A stretch of 64,000 bases of DNA from Kitasatospora sp. NBC_01266 (GCF_036242395.1 NZ_CP108458.1:7998001-8062000); one strand, 5' to 3'. Positions 10,122 to 19,428 are shown, numbered from the stretch's first letter. The notes: generated by a model not told the origin, from the sequence alone. Numbers and translations: made by a program.

Positions 10122-11362
10122 CGCCGCGGTCCGCTCCTGGTGAACACCAGCGAGACGTTGTGCCCACCGAAGCCGAACGCGTTGCTCAGCGCCGCGCCGT
10201 ACTCCCCGCGCCGCGCCGCCCCCGCCACCACGTCGAGTTTCACCCGCGGATCCAGCTCCGTGAGGTTCAGGGTCGCGGGCACCACGGCGTCCCGCAGCGC
10301 CAGGATGGCCACCATGGCTCCCAGCGCCCCGGCCGCGCCGAACAGGTGACCCGTCATCGACTTGCTCGCGGTGACGACGGGATGCGTGCCGATCGCCTCC
10401 GTGATGGACTGCGCCTCGGTCAGGTCGCCCAGCTCGGTCGAGGTCGCGTGCGCGTGCACCAGGTCGATCTGCGTCGGGGTCAGGCCGGCTGAGGCCAGGG
10501 CCAGTCGGATCGCCCGGATCTGGCCGTCCGAGTTGCCCGCGGTGATGTGATAGGCGTCGGAGTTGACGCCCGCCCCCGCGAGCACGGCGTGCGCCCGGGC
10601 ACCGCGGGCCGTGGCGAAGTCGGCGCGCTCCAGGACGACCAGTGCCGCACCCTCGCCGAAGACGAATCCGTCGCGCTGGGTGTCGAACGGACGCGAGGCC
10701 TCCTGCGGTGCCTGGTTGCGGGTCGAGTGGGCCTTGGCCTGGGCGAATCCGGCGATCGGCAGCGGATGGACGCAGGCGTCGGTGCCGCCGGCGATCACCA
10801 CGTCCGCTCGGCCCAGTCGGATCAGGTCCAGGCCCATCGAGATCGCCTCGGCGCCGGACGCGCAGGCGCTGACCGGCGTGTGGGCCCCGCCCTGGGCGCC
10901 GAGTTCGATGCTGACGCAGGCCGCGGGACCGTTGGGCATCATCATCGGGATGGTGTGCGGCGAGACCTGACGGATGCCGGAGGCCCGCAGGGTCTGGTCC
11001 TGCCCGAGGGCGGTCATCAGGCCGGCGTTGCCGGTGCCGATGACCACCGCCAGCCGGTCGGGGTCGACCTCGGGCCGACCGGCGTGCGCCCAGGCCTCGC
11101 GGGCGGCGATCAGGGCGACCTGCTGGGCGCGGTCCAGCCGGCGGACCGCCACCCGGTCGAGCACCTGGGAGGGTTCGACCCGCAGTCGTGCCGCGATTCG
11201 CACCGGCAGCTCGGTCGCCCAGTCATCGTCGAGCGAGCCCACGCCGGACTCCCCGGCCAGCAGTGCCGCCCAGGTCGAGTCGACGTCGCCGCCCAGCGGG
11301 GTGGTCGCTCCCAGGCCGGTCACCAGCACAGTCGCCTGACTGGCCGTCATCGGATTCATCAT
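10103..11362 (-). CDS. fabF: beta-ketoacyl-ACP synthase, KAS II (FabF) type
   Basis: A 419-residue condensing enzyme that elongates acyl-ACP with malonyl-ACP. The Cys-His-His triad is complete: C167 in SACASGAEAI, H305 in HAHATSTELGD and H339 in MTGHLFGAAGA, with K334 before the second His. The usual NAHGTST is HAHATST here. The start is the ATG preceded by a strong GGAGG at 8 nt; an in-frame GTG five codons upstream is itself part of that ribosome site. There is no acyl-carrier protein, FabD or FabH nearby, so this is a stand-alone ketosynthase, either a second housekeeping FabF or one recruited to a specialised lipid. Confidence 0.88.
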   Translation of the reverse strand: MMNPMTASQATVLVTGLGATTPLGGDVDSTWAALLAGESGVGSLDDDWATELPVRIAARLRVEPSQVLDRVAVRRLDRAQQVALIAAREAWAHAGRPEVDPDRLAVVIGTGNAGLMTALGQDQTLRASGIRQVSPHTIPMMMPNGPAACVSIELGAQGGAHTPVSACASGAEAISMGLDLIRLGRADVVIAGGTDACVHPLPIAGFAQAKAHSTRNQAPQEASRPFDTQRDGFVFGEGAALVVLERADFATARGARAHAVLAGAGVNSDAYHITAGNSDGQIRAIRLALASAGLTPTQIDLVHAHATSTELGDLTEAQSITEAIGTHPVVTASKSMTGHLFGAAGALGAMVAILALRDAVVPATLNLTELDPRVKLDVVAGAARRGEYGAALSNAFGFGGHNVSLVFTRSGPRRSAHSV

Positions 11363-11607
11363 TTGTTTCCCCTCCACTAGCGTACAGCGTACCGAGTCGC
11401 TCCACCTGGGGCGATCCCCATCGCTTGAGCCAACTCTGGCAAGGAGGTTGAGCCGTTACCGATGTCGTCCGCGCTCGACTTTGCCGCCGATCTTTTGTCG
11501 ATTCCGGACAACTTTCAACAGAAGGACCGGCCGAGCCGTCCGCCTCCCGGTACCGACGGGTAGGTTGGGGCGGTGATCACCCACGAGAGCACCGAAGGTG
11601 GCGTCGA

Positions 11608-12537
11608 ATGACCGCGGACCACGGGCGTGCGGTCGGCAAGCTCGGTAAGGAGGCCGAGACCGAGCACGTCGTCGCGTTCTGGCAGCGACTGGGACTACCC
11701 GGCCTGATCGACGTCCACACCCACTTCATGCCGGAGAACGTGCTCGCCAAGGTCTGGGCCTACTTCGACGCGGCCGGACCGCTGATCGGCCGGGAGTGGG
11801 GCATCACGTACCGCGAGGACGAGGCCGAGCGGCTGGCCGTCCTGCGCGGCTTCGGCGTGCGGGCGTTCACCGCGATGCTCTACCCGCACAAGGCGGGCAT
11901 GGCCGAGTGGCTCAACGGCTGGGCGGCCGACTTCGCCGCGCGGACCCCGGACTGCCTGCACACCGCGACCTTCTTCCCCGAGCCGCAGGCCCGGCGTTAT
12001 GTCACCGAGGCGATCGAGGCCGGCGCCCGGGTCTTCAAGGCACATCTGCAGGTGGGCGGTTACGATCCGACCGATCCGCTGCTGGACGGCGTCTGGGGGT
12101 TGCTCGCCGAGCGGGGCATCCCGGTGGTCACCCACTGCGGCTCGGGACCCGCGCCCGGCAAGCACACCGGCCCGGGACCGATCGGCGAGGTGCTGGCGCG
12201 TCACCCGACGCTCCCGCTGATCGTGGCGCACCTCGGGCTGCCGGACTACGCGGAGTTCCTCGACCTCGCGAGCGCCCGCCCGCGGGTGTACCTGGACACC
12301 ACGATGGCGTTCACCGACTTCACCGAGGAGCTGGCGCCGTTCCCGGTCGAGCTGCGCCCGCGCCTGCTCGACCTGCAGGACCGGATCCTGCTCGGCACCG
12401 ATTACCCGAACATCCCGTACCCGTACCGCCACGCGCTCGACTCGCTGGCCGGTCTCGACCTCGGCGACGCCTGGCTGCGCGCGGTCTGCCACCACAATGC
12501 CGCCCGGCTCTTCGGCCTGGGTCCCGTGGCCGGCTGA
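11608..12537 (+). CDS. amidohydrolase-2 family metal-dependent hydrolase
   Basis: A 309-residue TIM-barrel hydrolase of the amidohydrolase-related (ACMSD-like) family. Metal ligands are visible as H37 and H39 in IDVHTHF, H176 in VVTHCGSG, H208 in VAHLGLPDY and D265 in LLGTDYPN. The family hydrolyses or decarboxylates small aromatic or cyclic acids; the substrate here is not predictable. All ligands are intact. It stands alone on the plus strand. The 229 bp between the divergent ketosynthase and this gene hold both promoters but no clear motif. Confidence 0.85.
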   Translation: MTADHGRAVGKLGKEAETEHVVAFWQRLGLPGLIDVHTHFMPENVLAKVWAYFDAAGPLIGREWGITYREDEAERLAVLRGFGVRAFTAMLYPHKAGMAEWLNGWAADFAARTPDCLHTATFFPEPQARRYVTEAIEAGARVFKAHLQVGGYDPTDPLLDGVWGLLAERGIPVVTHCGSGPAPGKHTGPGPIGEVLARHPTLPLIVAHLGLPDYAEFLDLASARPRVYLDTTMAFTDFTEELAPFPVELRPRLLDLQDRILLGTDYPNIPYPYRHALDSLAGLDLGDAWLRAVCHHNAARLFGLGPVAG

Positions 12538-12563
12538 GGGCCGCCCGCCGAACCGCGCGGCAG

Positions 12564-12857
12564 TCAGTCGGCCAGGTGACGCTCGAGCGACGCCATCTTC
12601 CGGGTCAGCCCGTCCGTGACGCCGGTCCGGTCATCGATCTTGATGACGGTGCTGACCCGGTTGGCGAACGGCTTCACCGCTGCCACCGCCTCCTTGATCA
12701 CCGCCATCACCTCGTCCCACTCGCCCTCGATCGAAGTGAACATGGCGTCGGTCTGGTTGGGCAGACCGCTGGCCCGGACGACCCGGACGGCGGCGGCGAC
12801 CGCCTCGGCGACGTCCTCACCGATGCCGAGCGGGGTCACGCTGAACGCGGCGATCAT
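12564..12857 (-). CDS. MTH1187-family thiamine-binding protein
   Basis: A 97-residue ferredoxin-fold protein. It begins MIAAFSVTPLGIG and contains the family pattern GLPNQTDAMFTSIEGEWDEV, where the segment around the Thr/Asp and the Glu-Gly-Glu turn forms the ligand site. Members assemble as tetramers and bind thiamine (older name DUF77). It is cytoplasmic and full length. It is a single gene between the amidohydrolase and a lipoprotein; no TPP riboswitch is seen upstream. Confidence 0.85.
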   Translation of the reverse strand: MIAAFSVTPLGIGEDVAEAVAAAVRVVRASGLPNQTDAMFTSIEGEWDEVMAVIKEAVAAVKPFANRVSTVIKIDDRTGVTDGLTRKMASLERHLAD

Positions 12858-12974
12858 GATTCCTCCAGGGCGGGTCAGGGCGGGTCAGGACGAGTCAGGA
12901 CGACTCGGGGCCAGTCGGGTTGAGCCAAACCGAGGTTAACCCTCCGTCAGCGGCTCGGCCCCCGCCGGCCCCGG

Positions 12975-13589
12975 TCAGCCGCCGTAGACGCCACGGCAGA
13001 TCCGCGCCTGGTCGGAATCGGCGGGCCACTGCCCGTAGTTCTCCGCCAGCGCGCAGACTCCGGAACCGTCCGGCGACGCACCGGGAGCCGGCCCCGAGCC
13101 CGGGTGGTCGCCCGACGCGGCCGCCGGCGGATGGCCGGCCGGATCCGGCGCCGGCGCGGGTGCGGGCCGAGCGGTGCCGCCCGGGCGACCGCGTCCCGCC
13201 GGTCCACCGTGCCGACCGGTGCCGGCGGCCGATGAGCCCGCCCCGCCGTCCGGCGCCGACCCCGGAGCCGCGTTCCGGCCGTCGGAGGCGGCCGACGGAT
13301 CCGCGCCGGGCGTGCTCACCACCGTGTGCTCCGTCAGGCCGCGCAGCCCGTTCGGCCCGCTGGAGGGATGAACCGGCGTCAGTGACCCGGCGCTCGCCGT
13401 CGCCGAGGAGCCGGGGCGATCGCCGGAGCTGCTTCCCGGGGCCGGCGGGCCGCCGAGCCGCTGGGCCGACTGGCCGGCACAGCCCGACAGGGTCAGCACG
13501 ACAGCGCAGCCGAGGCCGGTGAGCACGGCGGGCAGCAGGACGGACGGGCGTGGCCGGGAGGGTACGGCGGGGAGTTGGTTCTGGTTCAC
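12975..13589 (-). CDS. putative lipoprotein, low-complexity
   Basis: A 204-residue secreted protein. The first about 38 residues are a lipoprotein signal with a hydrophobic stretch (VLLPAVLTGLGCAVVLTL) and a lipobox LSGC, after which Cys would be lipidated. The next about 140 residues are Gly/Ser/Pro/Ala-rich, typical of a disordered linker across the peptidoglycan. A short conserved end follows (VCALAENYGQWPADSDQARIC) with two Cys that could form a disulfide. The function is unknown. An overlapping alternative frame on the same strand at 12895-13599 lacks a signal and is rejected. Confidence 0.72.
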   Translation of the reverse strand: MNQNQLPAVPSRPRPSVLLPAVLTGLGCAVVLTLSGCAGQSAQRLGGPPAPGSSSGDRPGSSATASAGSLTPVHPSSGPNGLRGLTEHTVVSTPGADPSAASDGRNAAPGSAPDGGAGSSAAGTGRHGGPAGRGRPGGTARPAPAPAPDPAGHPPAAASGDHPGSGPAPGASPDGSGVCALAENYGQWPADSDQARICRGVYGG

Positions 13590-13712
13590 ACGAGCCCAAC
13601 GATTCGGGTGACCAGAAGGAGACCCCCGGTCAACGCCGGCCGCCCGGCGTCATCCCTCCCGGCTCGAAAAACGCGATTCCCTCGTTGATCGACATGCGGC
13701 AGACTCTCCCGG

Positions 13713-14555
13713 GTGAACATCGACCTGGAGGACCCGCCCCGACTTCGCGCCATCCGCCATGTCGCGGCAGCCTCCTGCGGAGCGCCGGTCGACTCGGAGC
13801 TGCGGGTCACGCTGAACTTCCACCCCGACCGGCTGGTGAACGGCCGACCGATCCTGGCGGCGATGGCGGCCGACGGGGTGTACCGCTCACAGTTCGTCAC
13901 GGGGACCAGCAACGGCGGACTGACCGCCCACCCGGGTGGCGACCGCTGGCGCTGGGAGCAGCGGATCTTCGGCGGCGCCTACGACGAGGCGCCGGCGCAC
14001 GAGCGCCCGGTCTACGGGGCGCTGAACTTCCGGCGCCAGCTGGTGGGTGCGGCGCCCCGGTTCGGCTCCGCGCACTTCCGGCTCGGCGTGGAGCCGGTCG
14101 GGCGGTCCACCTTCTGCTACCCGGACAGCTTCACCGAGCCCTCGGACTTCGGGGTCGCCACGGCGATGCCGCTGGTGGAGCTGGCCGCCGCCGACACCAG
14201 GGGCCGGCTGGACGACTACATCGAGGCCCAGGTGCACGGCCCGGTCCGGTTCGACCGGCACGTGGAGGCGCTGGTGCTGGACCCGTGCTACCGGGGCACC
14301 GAGGTCGAGCAGGCCGCCCGTCAGCTGCCCTGCGCGCTCGAATGGCACCCCGGCTACCGGCTCTCCGTGGACGAGCTGCGCCGCCACCCCGACTTCCGCG
14401 GACCGGAGTTCGTGGCGCTGGGTGTCACGCTGGCCCGCGACGGGCAGCTGGACCCGGCCGTCATCGGCGACGCCTCGCGTACCGGCCGCCACGACGAGCA
14501 GGCGCTGAAGCGGGTCTGGCACTACATCGCCCAATTCGGCGCCCCCGCCTGCTGA
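13713..14555 (+). CDS. DUF3626-type protein
   Basis: A 280-residue soluble protein that begins with a GTG (NIDLEDPPRLRAIRHVAA). Recognisable segments are LRVTLNFHPDRLVNGRPIL, GGAYDEAPAHERPVYGALNF, and AHFRLGVEPVGRSTFCYPDS near the centre, matching the DUF3626 family, which some members link to toxin-like ADP-ribosyl chemistry; that link is not shown here. It is convergent with the LLM oxidoreductase. The function is unknown. Confidence 0.75.
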   Translation: MNIDLEDPPRLRAIRHVAAASCGAPVDSELRVTLNFHPDRLVNGRPILAAMAADGVYRSQFVTGTSNGGLTAHPGGDRWRWEQRIFGGAYDEAPAHERPVYGALNFRRQLVGAAPRFGSAHFRLGVEPVGRSTFCYPDSFTEPSDFGVATAMPLVELAAADTRGRLDDYIEAQVHGPVRFDRHVEALVLDPCYRGTEVEQAARQLPCALEWHPGYRLSVDELRRHPDFRGPEFVALGVTLARDGQLDPAVIGDASRTGRHDEQALKRVWHYIAQFGAPAC

Positions 14556-14591
14556 CCCGGGTGCCCGGTTGAGCGCACCGGCCGCCGCACC

Positions 14592-15602
14592 TCACAGTCG
14601 CGGGATCACCTCGGCCCCGTAGCTGTCGATGGTGCTGTCGATCGCGTCGTGCATCGCGTACACGGCGAACTGGTCGACGCCGAGCGAGCGCAGCTGGGCC
14701 AGGCGCTCGAGCTGGACCGTCGGAGGGCCGATCAGGCAGAAGCGGTCGACGATCTCGTCCGGCACGAAGGCGGTGTCCGGGTTGTCCGCCCGGCCGTGGT
14801 GGCTGTAGTCGTAGCCGTGCCGGTCCTTGATGTAGTCGGTGAGGGCCTGCGGCACCAGGTCCGAGTGCTCGCCGTAGTGGGACACCAGGTCGGCCACGTG
14901 GTTGCCGACCATGCCGCCGAACCAGCGGCACTGCTCGCGGGCGTGCGCCAGCGCGGCGGGCGAGTCGTCCGCCGTCACATAGGCGGGGGCCGCGACGCAG
15001 ATCCGCACCGATCCCGGGTCGCGTCCCGCGGCGGCGGCGGCCGAGCGCACCGCCTTGATCATGTACTCGGTCAGGTACGGATCGGCCAACTGCAGGATGA
15101 AGCCGTCGGCCTGGCGTCCGGTCAGCTCCAGGGCCCTGGGTCCGTAGGCGCCCATCCAGACCGGGAGCGCGCCGTCCCGCACCCAGGGCAGGTGCAGCTC
15201 GGTGCCGTCGACCACGACCGCGCGTCCCTCGGCGAGGTCCTTGATCGCGTGCATCGCCTCGCTGAGCCGGGCCAGCGTGGCCGGCCGCCGGCCGGCCACC
15301 CGCATCGCCGAGTCGCCGCGCCCGATGCCGCAGATGGTCCGGTTGCCGAACATGTCGTTGAGCGTGGCGAAGAGGGAGGCGGTCACCTCCCAGGTCCGGG
15401 TGGAGGGGTTGGTGACCATCGGGCCCACGGTCAGCCGCTCGGTCTGGCCCAGGATCTGGCTGTAGATCACGAAGGGCTCCTGCCAGAGCACGCAGGAGTC
15501 GAAGGTCCAGCCGTGGGTGAAGCCCGCCGCCTCGGCGCGCCGCATCCGCTCGACCAGCAGGCGGGCCGGCGGGTCGGTCTGGAGGACGAGTCCGATGTCC
15601 AT
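14592..15602 (-). CDS. LLM-class flavin/F420-dependent oxidoreductase (TIGR03842-like)
   Basis: A 336-residue luciferase-like TIM-barrel protein. Seen are MDIGLVLQTDPPARLL, the FTHGWTFDS strand, VGPMVTNPSTRTWEVTAS, the GIGRGDSAMRV loop that in the family binds FMN or F420 phosphate, and VWMGAYGPRALELTG. It is the last gene of the pyrimidine/hydantoin-type operon, 38 bp after dihydropyrimidinase. Subfamily members are repeatedly found beside dihydropyrimidinase genes. Two roles are possible: reducing or oxidising the ring ahead of dihydropyrimidinase, or handling a downstream aldehyde. The luciferase-like enzyme RutA also acts on pyrimidines. Cofactor choice cannot be read from the sequence. 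Confidence 0.85.
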   Translation of the reverse strand: MDIGLVLQTDPPARLLVERMRRAEAAGFTHGWTFDSCVLWQEPFVIYSQILGQTERLTVGPMVTNPSTRTWEVTASLFATLNDMFGNRTICGIGRGDSAMRVAGRRPATLARLSEAMHAIKDLAEGRAVVVDGTELHLPWVRDGALPVWMGAYGPRALELTGRQADGFILQLADPYLTEYMIKAVRSAAAAAGRDPGSVRICVAAPAYVTADDSPAALAHAREQCRWFGGMVGNHVADLVSHYGEHSDLVPQALTDYIKDRHGYDYSHHGRADNPDTAFVPDEIVDRFCLIGPPTVQLERLAQLRSLGVDQFAVYAMHDAIDSTIDSYGAEVIPRL

Positions 15603-15640
15603 ACACGGTCTCCGTTCGTCGGAACGTGGCAGGGAGTTGG

Positions 15641-17044
15641 TCAGTTGACGTACTGGCAGGTCCCGCGCCGCAGGAAGCCACCGTGCCCGGCGCGGCCGAG
15701 CCAACGTCCCTCCTCCAGCAGCACGCTGCCGCGCGACAGCACCAGCTCCACCCGGCCGGTCAGCTGGCGCCCCTCGTAGGCCGAGTAGTCGACGTTCATG
15801 TGGTGGGTCGCGGCCGAGAGGGTCTGGACCGCGCCGGGGTCGTAGATGACTACGTCGGCGTCGGCGCCCGGCGCGATGGTTCCCTTGCGCGGGTAGAGGC
15901 CGAACATCCGGGCCGGCGCGGCACAGGCGATCTCGATCCAGCGGCGCCGCGAGATCCGCCCCTCCACCACGGCCTGGTGCAGCAGGTCCATCCGGTTCTC
16001 CACACCCGGCAGCCCGTTGGGGATCTTCGAGAAGTCGCCGCGCCCCAGCTCCTTCTGGCCCACGAAGCAGAACGGGCAGTGGTCGGTGGAGACCACCTGG
16101 AGGTCGTCGGTGCGCAGGCCCTTCCACAGCTCGGCCTGGTGCTCGCGCGGGCGCAGCGGGGTCGAGCAGACGTACTTGGCGCCCTCGAAGCCGGGCCTGG
16201 CCAGGTCGTCGGTGGACAGGAAGAGGTACTGCGGGCAGGTCTCGCCGAAGACCGGCAGCCCCTGGTCCCGGGCGGCGGCCAGTTCGGCGAGCGCGGAGGC
16301 GGCCGAGACGTGCACCACGTAGAGCGGCGAGCCGGCCACCTGGGCGAGCTTGATCGCCCGGTGGGTGGCCTCGGCCTCCAGCAGCTCGCGGCGCACCTCG
16401 CCGTGGTAGCGCGGATCGGTGTGCCCGGCGGCCAGCGCCTGTTCGACCAGCACGTCGATGGCGATCCCGTTCTCCGCGTGCATCATGATCAGCCCGCCGT
16501 TGTCGGCGCACCGCTGCATCGCCCGCAGGATCTTGCCGTCGTCGCTGTAGAAGACGCCGGGGTAGGCCATGAAGAGCTTGAAGGAGGTCGATTCGCCGCT
16601 CTGGGTGAGCAGGTCCAGCTCCTTCAGCACCTCCTGGGTGACGTCCGAGACGATGGTGTGGAAGGCGTAGTCGATCGCGCAGTTGCCCTCGGCCTTGGCG
16701 TGCCAGCTGTCCAGCCCCGCGCGCAGCGAGCCGCCCACCGGCTGGACGGCGAAGTCCACGATCGTGGTGGTGCCGCCCCAGGCGGCGGCCCGGGTGCCGG
16801 TCTCGAAGGTGTCGGAAGCGCTGGTTCCGCCGAACGGCAACTCCATGTGGGTGTGGGCGTCCACCCCGCCGGGGATGACGTACCGACCCGTCGCGTCGAT
16901 CACCCGGTCCGCGCGCCAGCCGGCCGCCACCTCGCTGCCGGTGCTGGCGAGTGCGACGATCCGCTGGTCCTCGATCAGCACGTCGGCGGTGAGCTCTTCG
17001 GCGGCGGTGATGACCAGGCCGCCGGTGATCAGGATGCGCGTCAT
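15641..17044 (-). CDS. hydA: dihydropyrimidinase / D-hydantoinase
   Basis: A 467-residue cyclic amidohydrolase opening the 5,6-dihydropyrimidine (or hydantoin) ring to an N-carbamoyl amino acid. All binuclear metal ligands are visible: H64 and H66 in DAHTHME, the carbamylated K156 in TSFKLFMAYPG, H189 in MMHAENG, H245 in YVVHVS and D321 in STDHCPF. It is cytoplasmic and usually tetrameric. The start ATG overlaps the upstream aminotransferase stop (ATGA at 17041-17044), so translation is coupled. It is the third gene of a four-gene operon with ureidopropionase-like, aminotransferase and LLM enzymes. Confidence 0.93.
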   Translation of the reverse strand: MTRILITGGLVITAAEELTADVLIEDQRIVALASTGSEVAAGWRADRVIDATGRYVIPGGVDAHTHMELPFGGTSASDTFETGTRAAAWGGTTTIVDFAVQPVGGSLRAGLDSWHAKAEGNCAIDYAFHTIVSDVTQEVLKELDLLTQSGESTSFKLFMAYPGVFYSDDGKILRAMQRCADNGGLIMMHAENGIAIDVLVEQALAAGHTDPRYHGEVRRELLEAEATHRAIKLAQVAGSPLYVVHVSAASALAELAAARDQGLPVFGETCPQYLFLSTDDLARPGFEGAKYVCSTPLRPREHQAELWKGLRTDDLQVVSTDHCPFCFVGQKELGRGDFSKIPNGLPGVENRMDLLHQAVVEGRISRRRWIEIACAAPARMFGLYPRKGTIAPGADADVVIYDPGAVQTLSAATHHMNVDYSAYEGRQLTGRVELVLSRGSVLLEEGRWLGRAGHGGFLRRGTCQYVN

Positions 17045-18480
17045 GCCAGCGCCTCCGTCCCGGTGGGCCCGGCCGTCCAGGCCGTCGTGCCCGCCCCGGG
17101 CGGACCGGCGGCCTTGGCCGGCCCGGCAACTCCACTGGCTCCAGCGGCTCCCGTGGTTCCAGCTGCTCCAGTGGCGCCGGCGGCCGGCTCCCGTTCGGCG
17201 TTCGCCCGGCGCAGCGCCTCGACGAGCAGCTCGGCGCCCTCGCGCGCCTCGGCCTCGGTCAGCGACAGCGGCGGGGCGATCCGCAGCGCGTCGCCCGCCC
17301 GGCCGCCCTTGCCGATCAGCAGGCCCAGCGCCCGCGCGTGCTCCAGGGTCGCGGTGGCCGCGGCCGCGTCCGGCAGCGCGACGCCCAGCATCAGGCCCCG
17401 GCCGCGCACCTCGCGGACGATCGGCAACTCCAGGCGGGCCGCTTCCAGTTGGGCACGCAGCAGCGCGCCCATCCGCCGGGCGTTGGCCTGCAGGTCGTGC
17501 TCCAGCAGATAGCGCAGGTTGGCCAGCCCGGCGGCACAGGTGATCGGGCTGCCGCCGAAGGTGGAGATGGAGTTGGCGTTCAGGCAGTCCATCACCTCGG
17601 CACGGGCCACCACCCCGCCCATCGCCATGCCGTTGGCGATGCCCTTGGCGAAGGTCAGGATGTCCGGTGGCCCGGCCTGGCCGTGGGCCTGCCAGCCCCA
17701 GAAGTGGTCACCGGTGCGGCCCCAGCCGGTCTGCACCTCGTCGCTGATCCACAGGATGCCGTGCTGGTCCAGTACCCGCTTGAAGGCGGCCAGCAGCCCG
17801 TCTGGGCCGTGGGTGAACCCGCCGACGCCCTGGATCGGCTCGGCGATCAACGCCGCCACGGTGCCCTCGGCCTGACCGAGCATCTCCTGGAGGTCCGTCA
17901 CACAGGCCGCGATGAAGTCGGCGTCGGTCAGCCGGGCGTACGGACCGCTGTCGCGTACCCCGCCGTGCACGTAGAGCGTCTGCAGCGGCGAGAGGCTGGT
18001 GGGGGACCAGGCGGTGTTGCCCGTGATGCCCACGGTGGAGAAGGACCGGCCGTGGTAGCTGTTGCGCAGCGCCAGGACCTGGTTGGAGCGCCGATGGCTG
18101 GTGGCCAGCAGCAGCGCGGCGTCGTTGGCCTCGGTGCCCGAGCTGGTGAAGAACACCTTGGCGTCCGGGATGCCGGACAACTCGGCGATCTGCTCGGCCA
18201 GTTCCACCATCGCCGAGGAGAGGTAGAGGGTGGAGCTGTGCACGATCCGGCCGGCCTGCTCGGCCACCGCCTTGGTCACCTCGGGCAGCGCGTGGGCGGT
18301 CATCGTGGTGAGGATGCCGCCGAAGAAGTCCAGGTAGCGGTTGCCCTCGGAGTCCCAGACGTGCCGGCCCTCGCCGTGGGTGAGCTCGATCGGCTCCCGG
18401 TAGTAGGTGGCCAGCCAGGCGGGCAGCACCGCGCGGTGGCGGGCGCGCAGCGCGGCGGGGGTGCGGTCGGAGCTGGTCAT
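17041..18480 (-). CDS. class III aminotransferase, probably omega-amino acid:pyruvate/glyoxylate type
   Basis: A 479-residue PLP enzyme (alanine-glyoxylate aminotransferase-2-like). Seen are the phosphate-binding FTSSGTEAND, the SYHGRSFSTVG motif, D247 in WISDEVQTGWGRTG, which pairs with the pyridine N, and the Schiff-base K279 in LTFAKGIANGM. In this operon the logical substrate is beta-alanine (or 3-aminoisobutyrate) released by the ureidopropionase-like enzyme, giving a semialdehyde; this is inference from context. The last about 55 residues are an odd Ala/Gly/Thr-rich tail absent from typical relatives. The ATG at 18480 begins the family sequence. Confidence 0.9.
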   Translation of the reverse strand: MTSSDRTPAALRARHRAVLPAWLATYYREPIELTHGEGRHVWDSEGNRYLDFFGGILTTMTAHALPEVTKAVAEQAGRIVHSSTLYLSSAMVELAEQIAELSGIPDAKVFFTSSGTEANDAALLLATSHRRSNQVLALRNSYHGRSFSTVGITGNTAWSPTSLSPLQTLYVHGGVRDSGPYARLTDADFIAACVTDLQEMLGQAEGTVAALIAEPIQGVGGFTHGPDGLLAAFKRVLDQHGILWISDEVQTGWGRTGDHFWGWQAHGQAGPPDILTFAKGIANGMAMGGVVARAEVMDCLNANSISTFGGSPITCAAGLANLRYLLEHDLQANARRMGALLRAQLEAARLELPIVREVRGRGLMLGVALPDAAAATATLEHARALGLLIGKGGRAGDALRIAPPLSLTEAEAREGAELLVEALRRANAEREPAAGATGAAGTTGAAGASGVAGPAKAAGPPGAGTTAWTAGPTGTEALA

Positions 18481-18545
18481 CGGGTGGTGTCCTCCTCGGC
18501 TGGGGGTGGGGCGGGGGTCTTCGCGGCCGGTGGCCGGCCGGCGGT

Positions 18546-19394
18546 TCAGGCCTCGGTCAGCGGCCCGTACGCCTCCGGCCGGCGGTCGCGGTAGAACGCC
18601 CACTGCTGGCGGACCTCGTCGATCAGTCCGAGGTCGAGGTCCCGGATCACCAGCTCCTCCTCCTTGTCGGAGGCGACCTCACCGACGAACTGGCCGCGCG
18701 GGTCGACGAAGTACGAACTCCCGTAGAAGTCGTTGTCGCCGTACTCCTCCACGCCGACCCGGTTGATCGCCGCCACGAAGTACTCGTTGGCGACCGCCGC
18801 CGCCGGCTGCTCCAACTGCCAGAGGTAGCCGGACAGTCCCCGGCTGGTCGCCGAGGGGTTGTAGACGATCTGCGCCCCGGCCAGCCCGAGCGCCCGCCAG
18901 CCCTCGGGGAAGTGCCGGTCGTAGCAGATGTAGACGCCGACCTTGCCCACGGCGGTGTCGAAGACCGGCCAGCCGAGGTTTCCGGGCTTGAAGTAGTACT
19001 TCTCCCAGAAGCCCTTGACCTGCGGGATGTGGTGCTTGCGGTACTTGCCCAGGTAGCTGCCGTCGGCGTCGATCACGGCGGCGGTGTTGTAGTACACGCC
19101 GCTCTGCTCCACCTCGTACACCGGCACGACCATGACCAGCCCCAGCTCGGCGGCCAGCGCGGACATCCGGGTGATGGTGGGCCCGTCCGGCACCGGCTCG
19201 GCCCAGCGGTAGTGCTCCGGGTCCTGCACCTGGCAGAAGTACGGGGAGTTGAAGACCTCCTGGAACCCGATGATCCGCGCCCCCTGCGCGGCGGCCTCGC
19301 GGGCGTACCGCTCGTGGAGCTCCAGCATCGAGGACTGCTCGCCCGTCCAGCGGGTCTGGACGAGGGCGGCGCGGACGATCTGGGACTGCGACAT
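18546..19394 (-). CDS. nitrilase-superfamily beta-ureidopropionase / N-carbamoyl amino acid amidohydrolase
   Basis: A 282-residue carbon-nitrogen hydrolase with the Glu-Lys-Cys triad intact: E46 in IIGFQEVF, K120 in GKYRKHHIP and C157 in VYICYDRHFPEGWR. The KxxHIP and CYDRHFPEGWR wording is that of the beta-ureidopropionase branch, which cleaves N-carbamoyl-beta-alanine to beta-alanine, CO2 and ammonia. The start ATG at 19394 begins MSQSQIVRAALVQTRW; upstream in-frame sequence is translated from tandem repeats and is excluded. It is the first gene of the operon, 65 bp before the aminotransferase. Confidence 0.92.
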   Translation of the reverse strand: MSQSQIVRAALVQTRWTGEQSSMLELHERYAREAAAQGARIIGFQEVFNSPYFCQVQDPEHYRWAEPVPDGPTITRMSALAAELGLVMVVPVYEVEQSGVYYNTAAVIDADGSYLGKYRKHHIPQVKGFWEKYYFKPGNLGWPVFDTAVGKVGVYICYDRHFPEGWRALGLAGAQIVYNPSATSRGLSGYLWQLEQPAAAVANEYFVAAINRVGVEEYGDNDFYGSSYFVDPRGQFVGEVASDKEEELVIRDLDLGLIDEVRQQWAFYRDRRPEAYGPLTEA

Positions 19395-19428
19395 GGGAAC
19401 GGCTCCTGAAATCAGTGTGGCTGACGGG

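Noticed and set aside
12895..13599. Alternative minus-strand gene over the lipoprotein
   Set aside because: It is Arg-rich with no motif, while the other frame has a signal and lipobox ending in LSGC.
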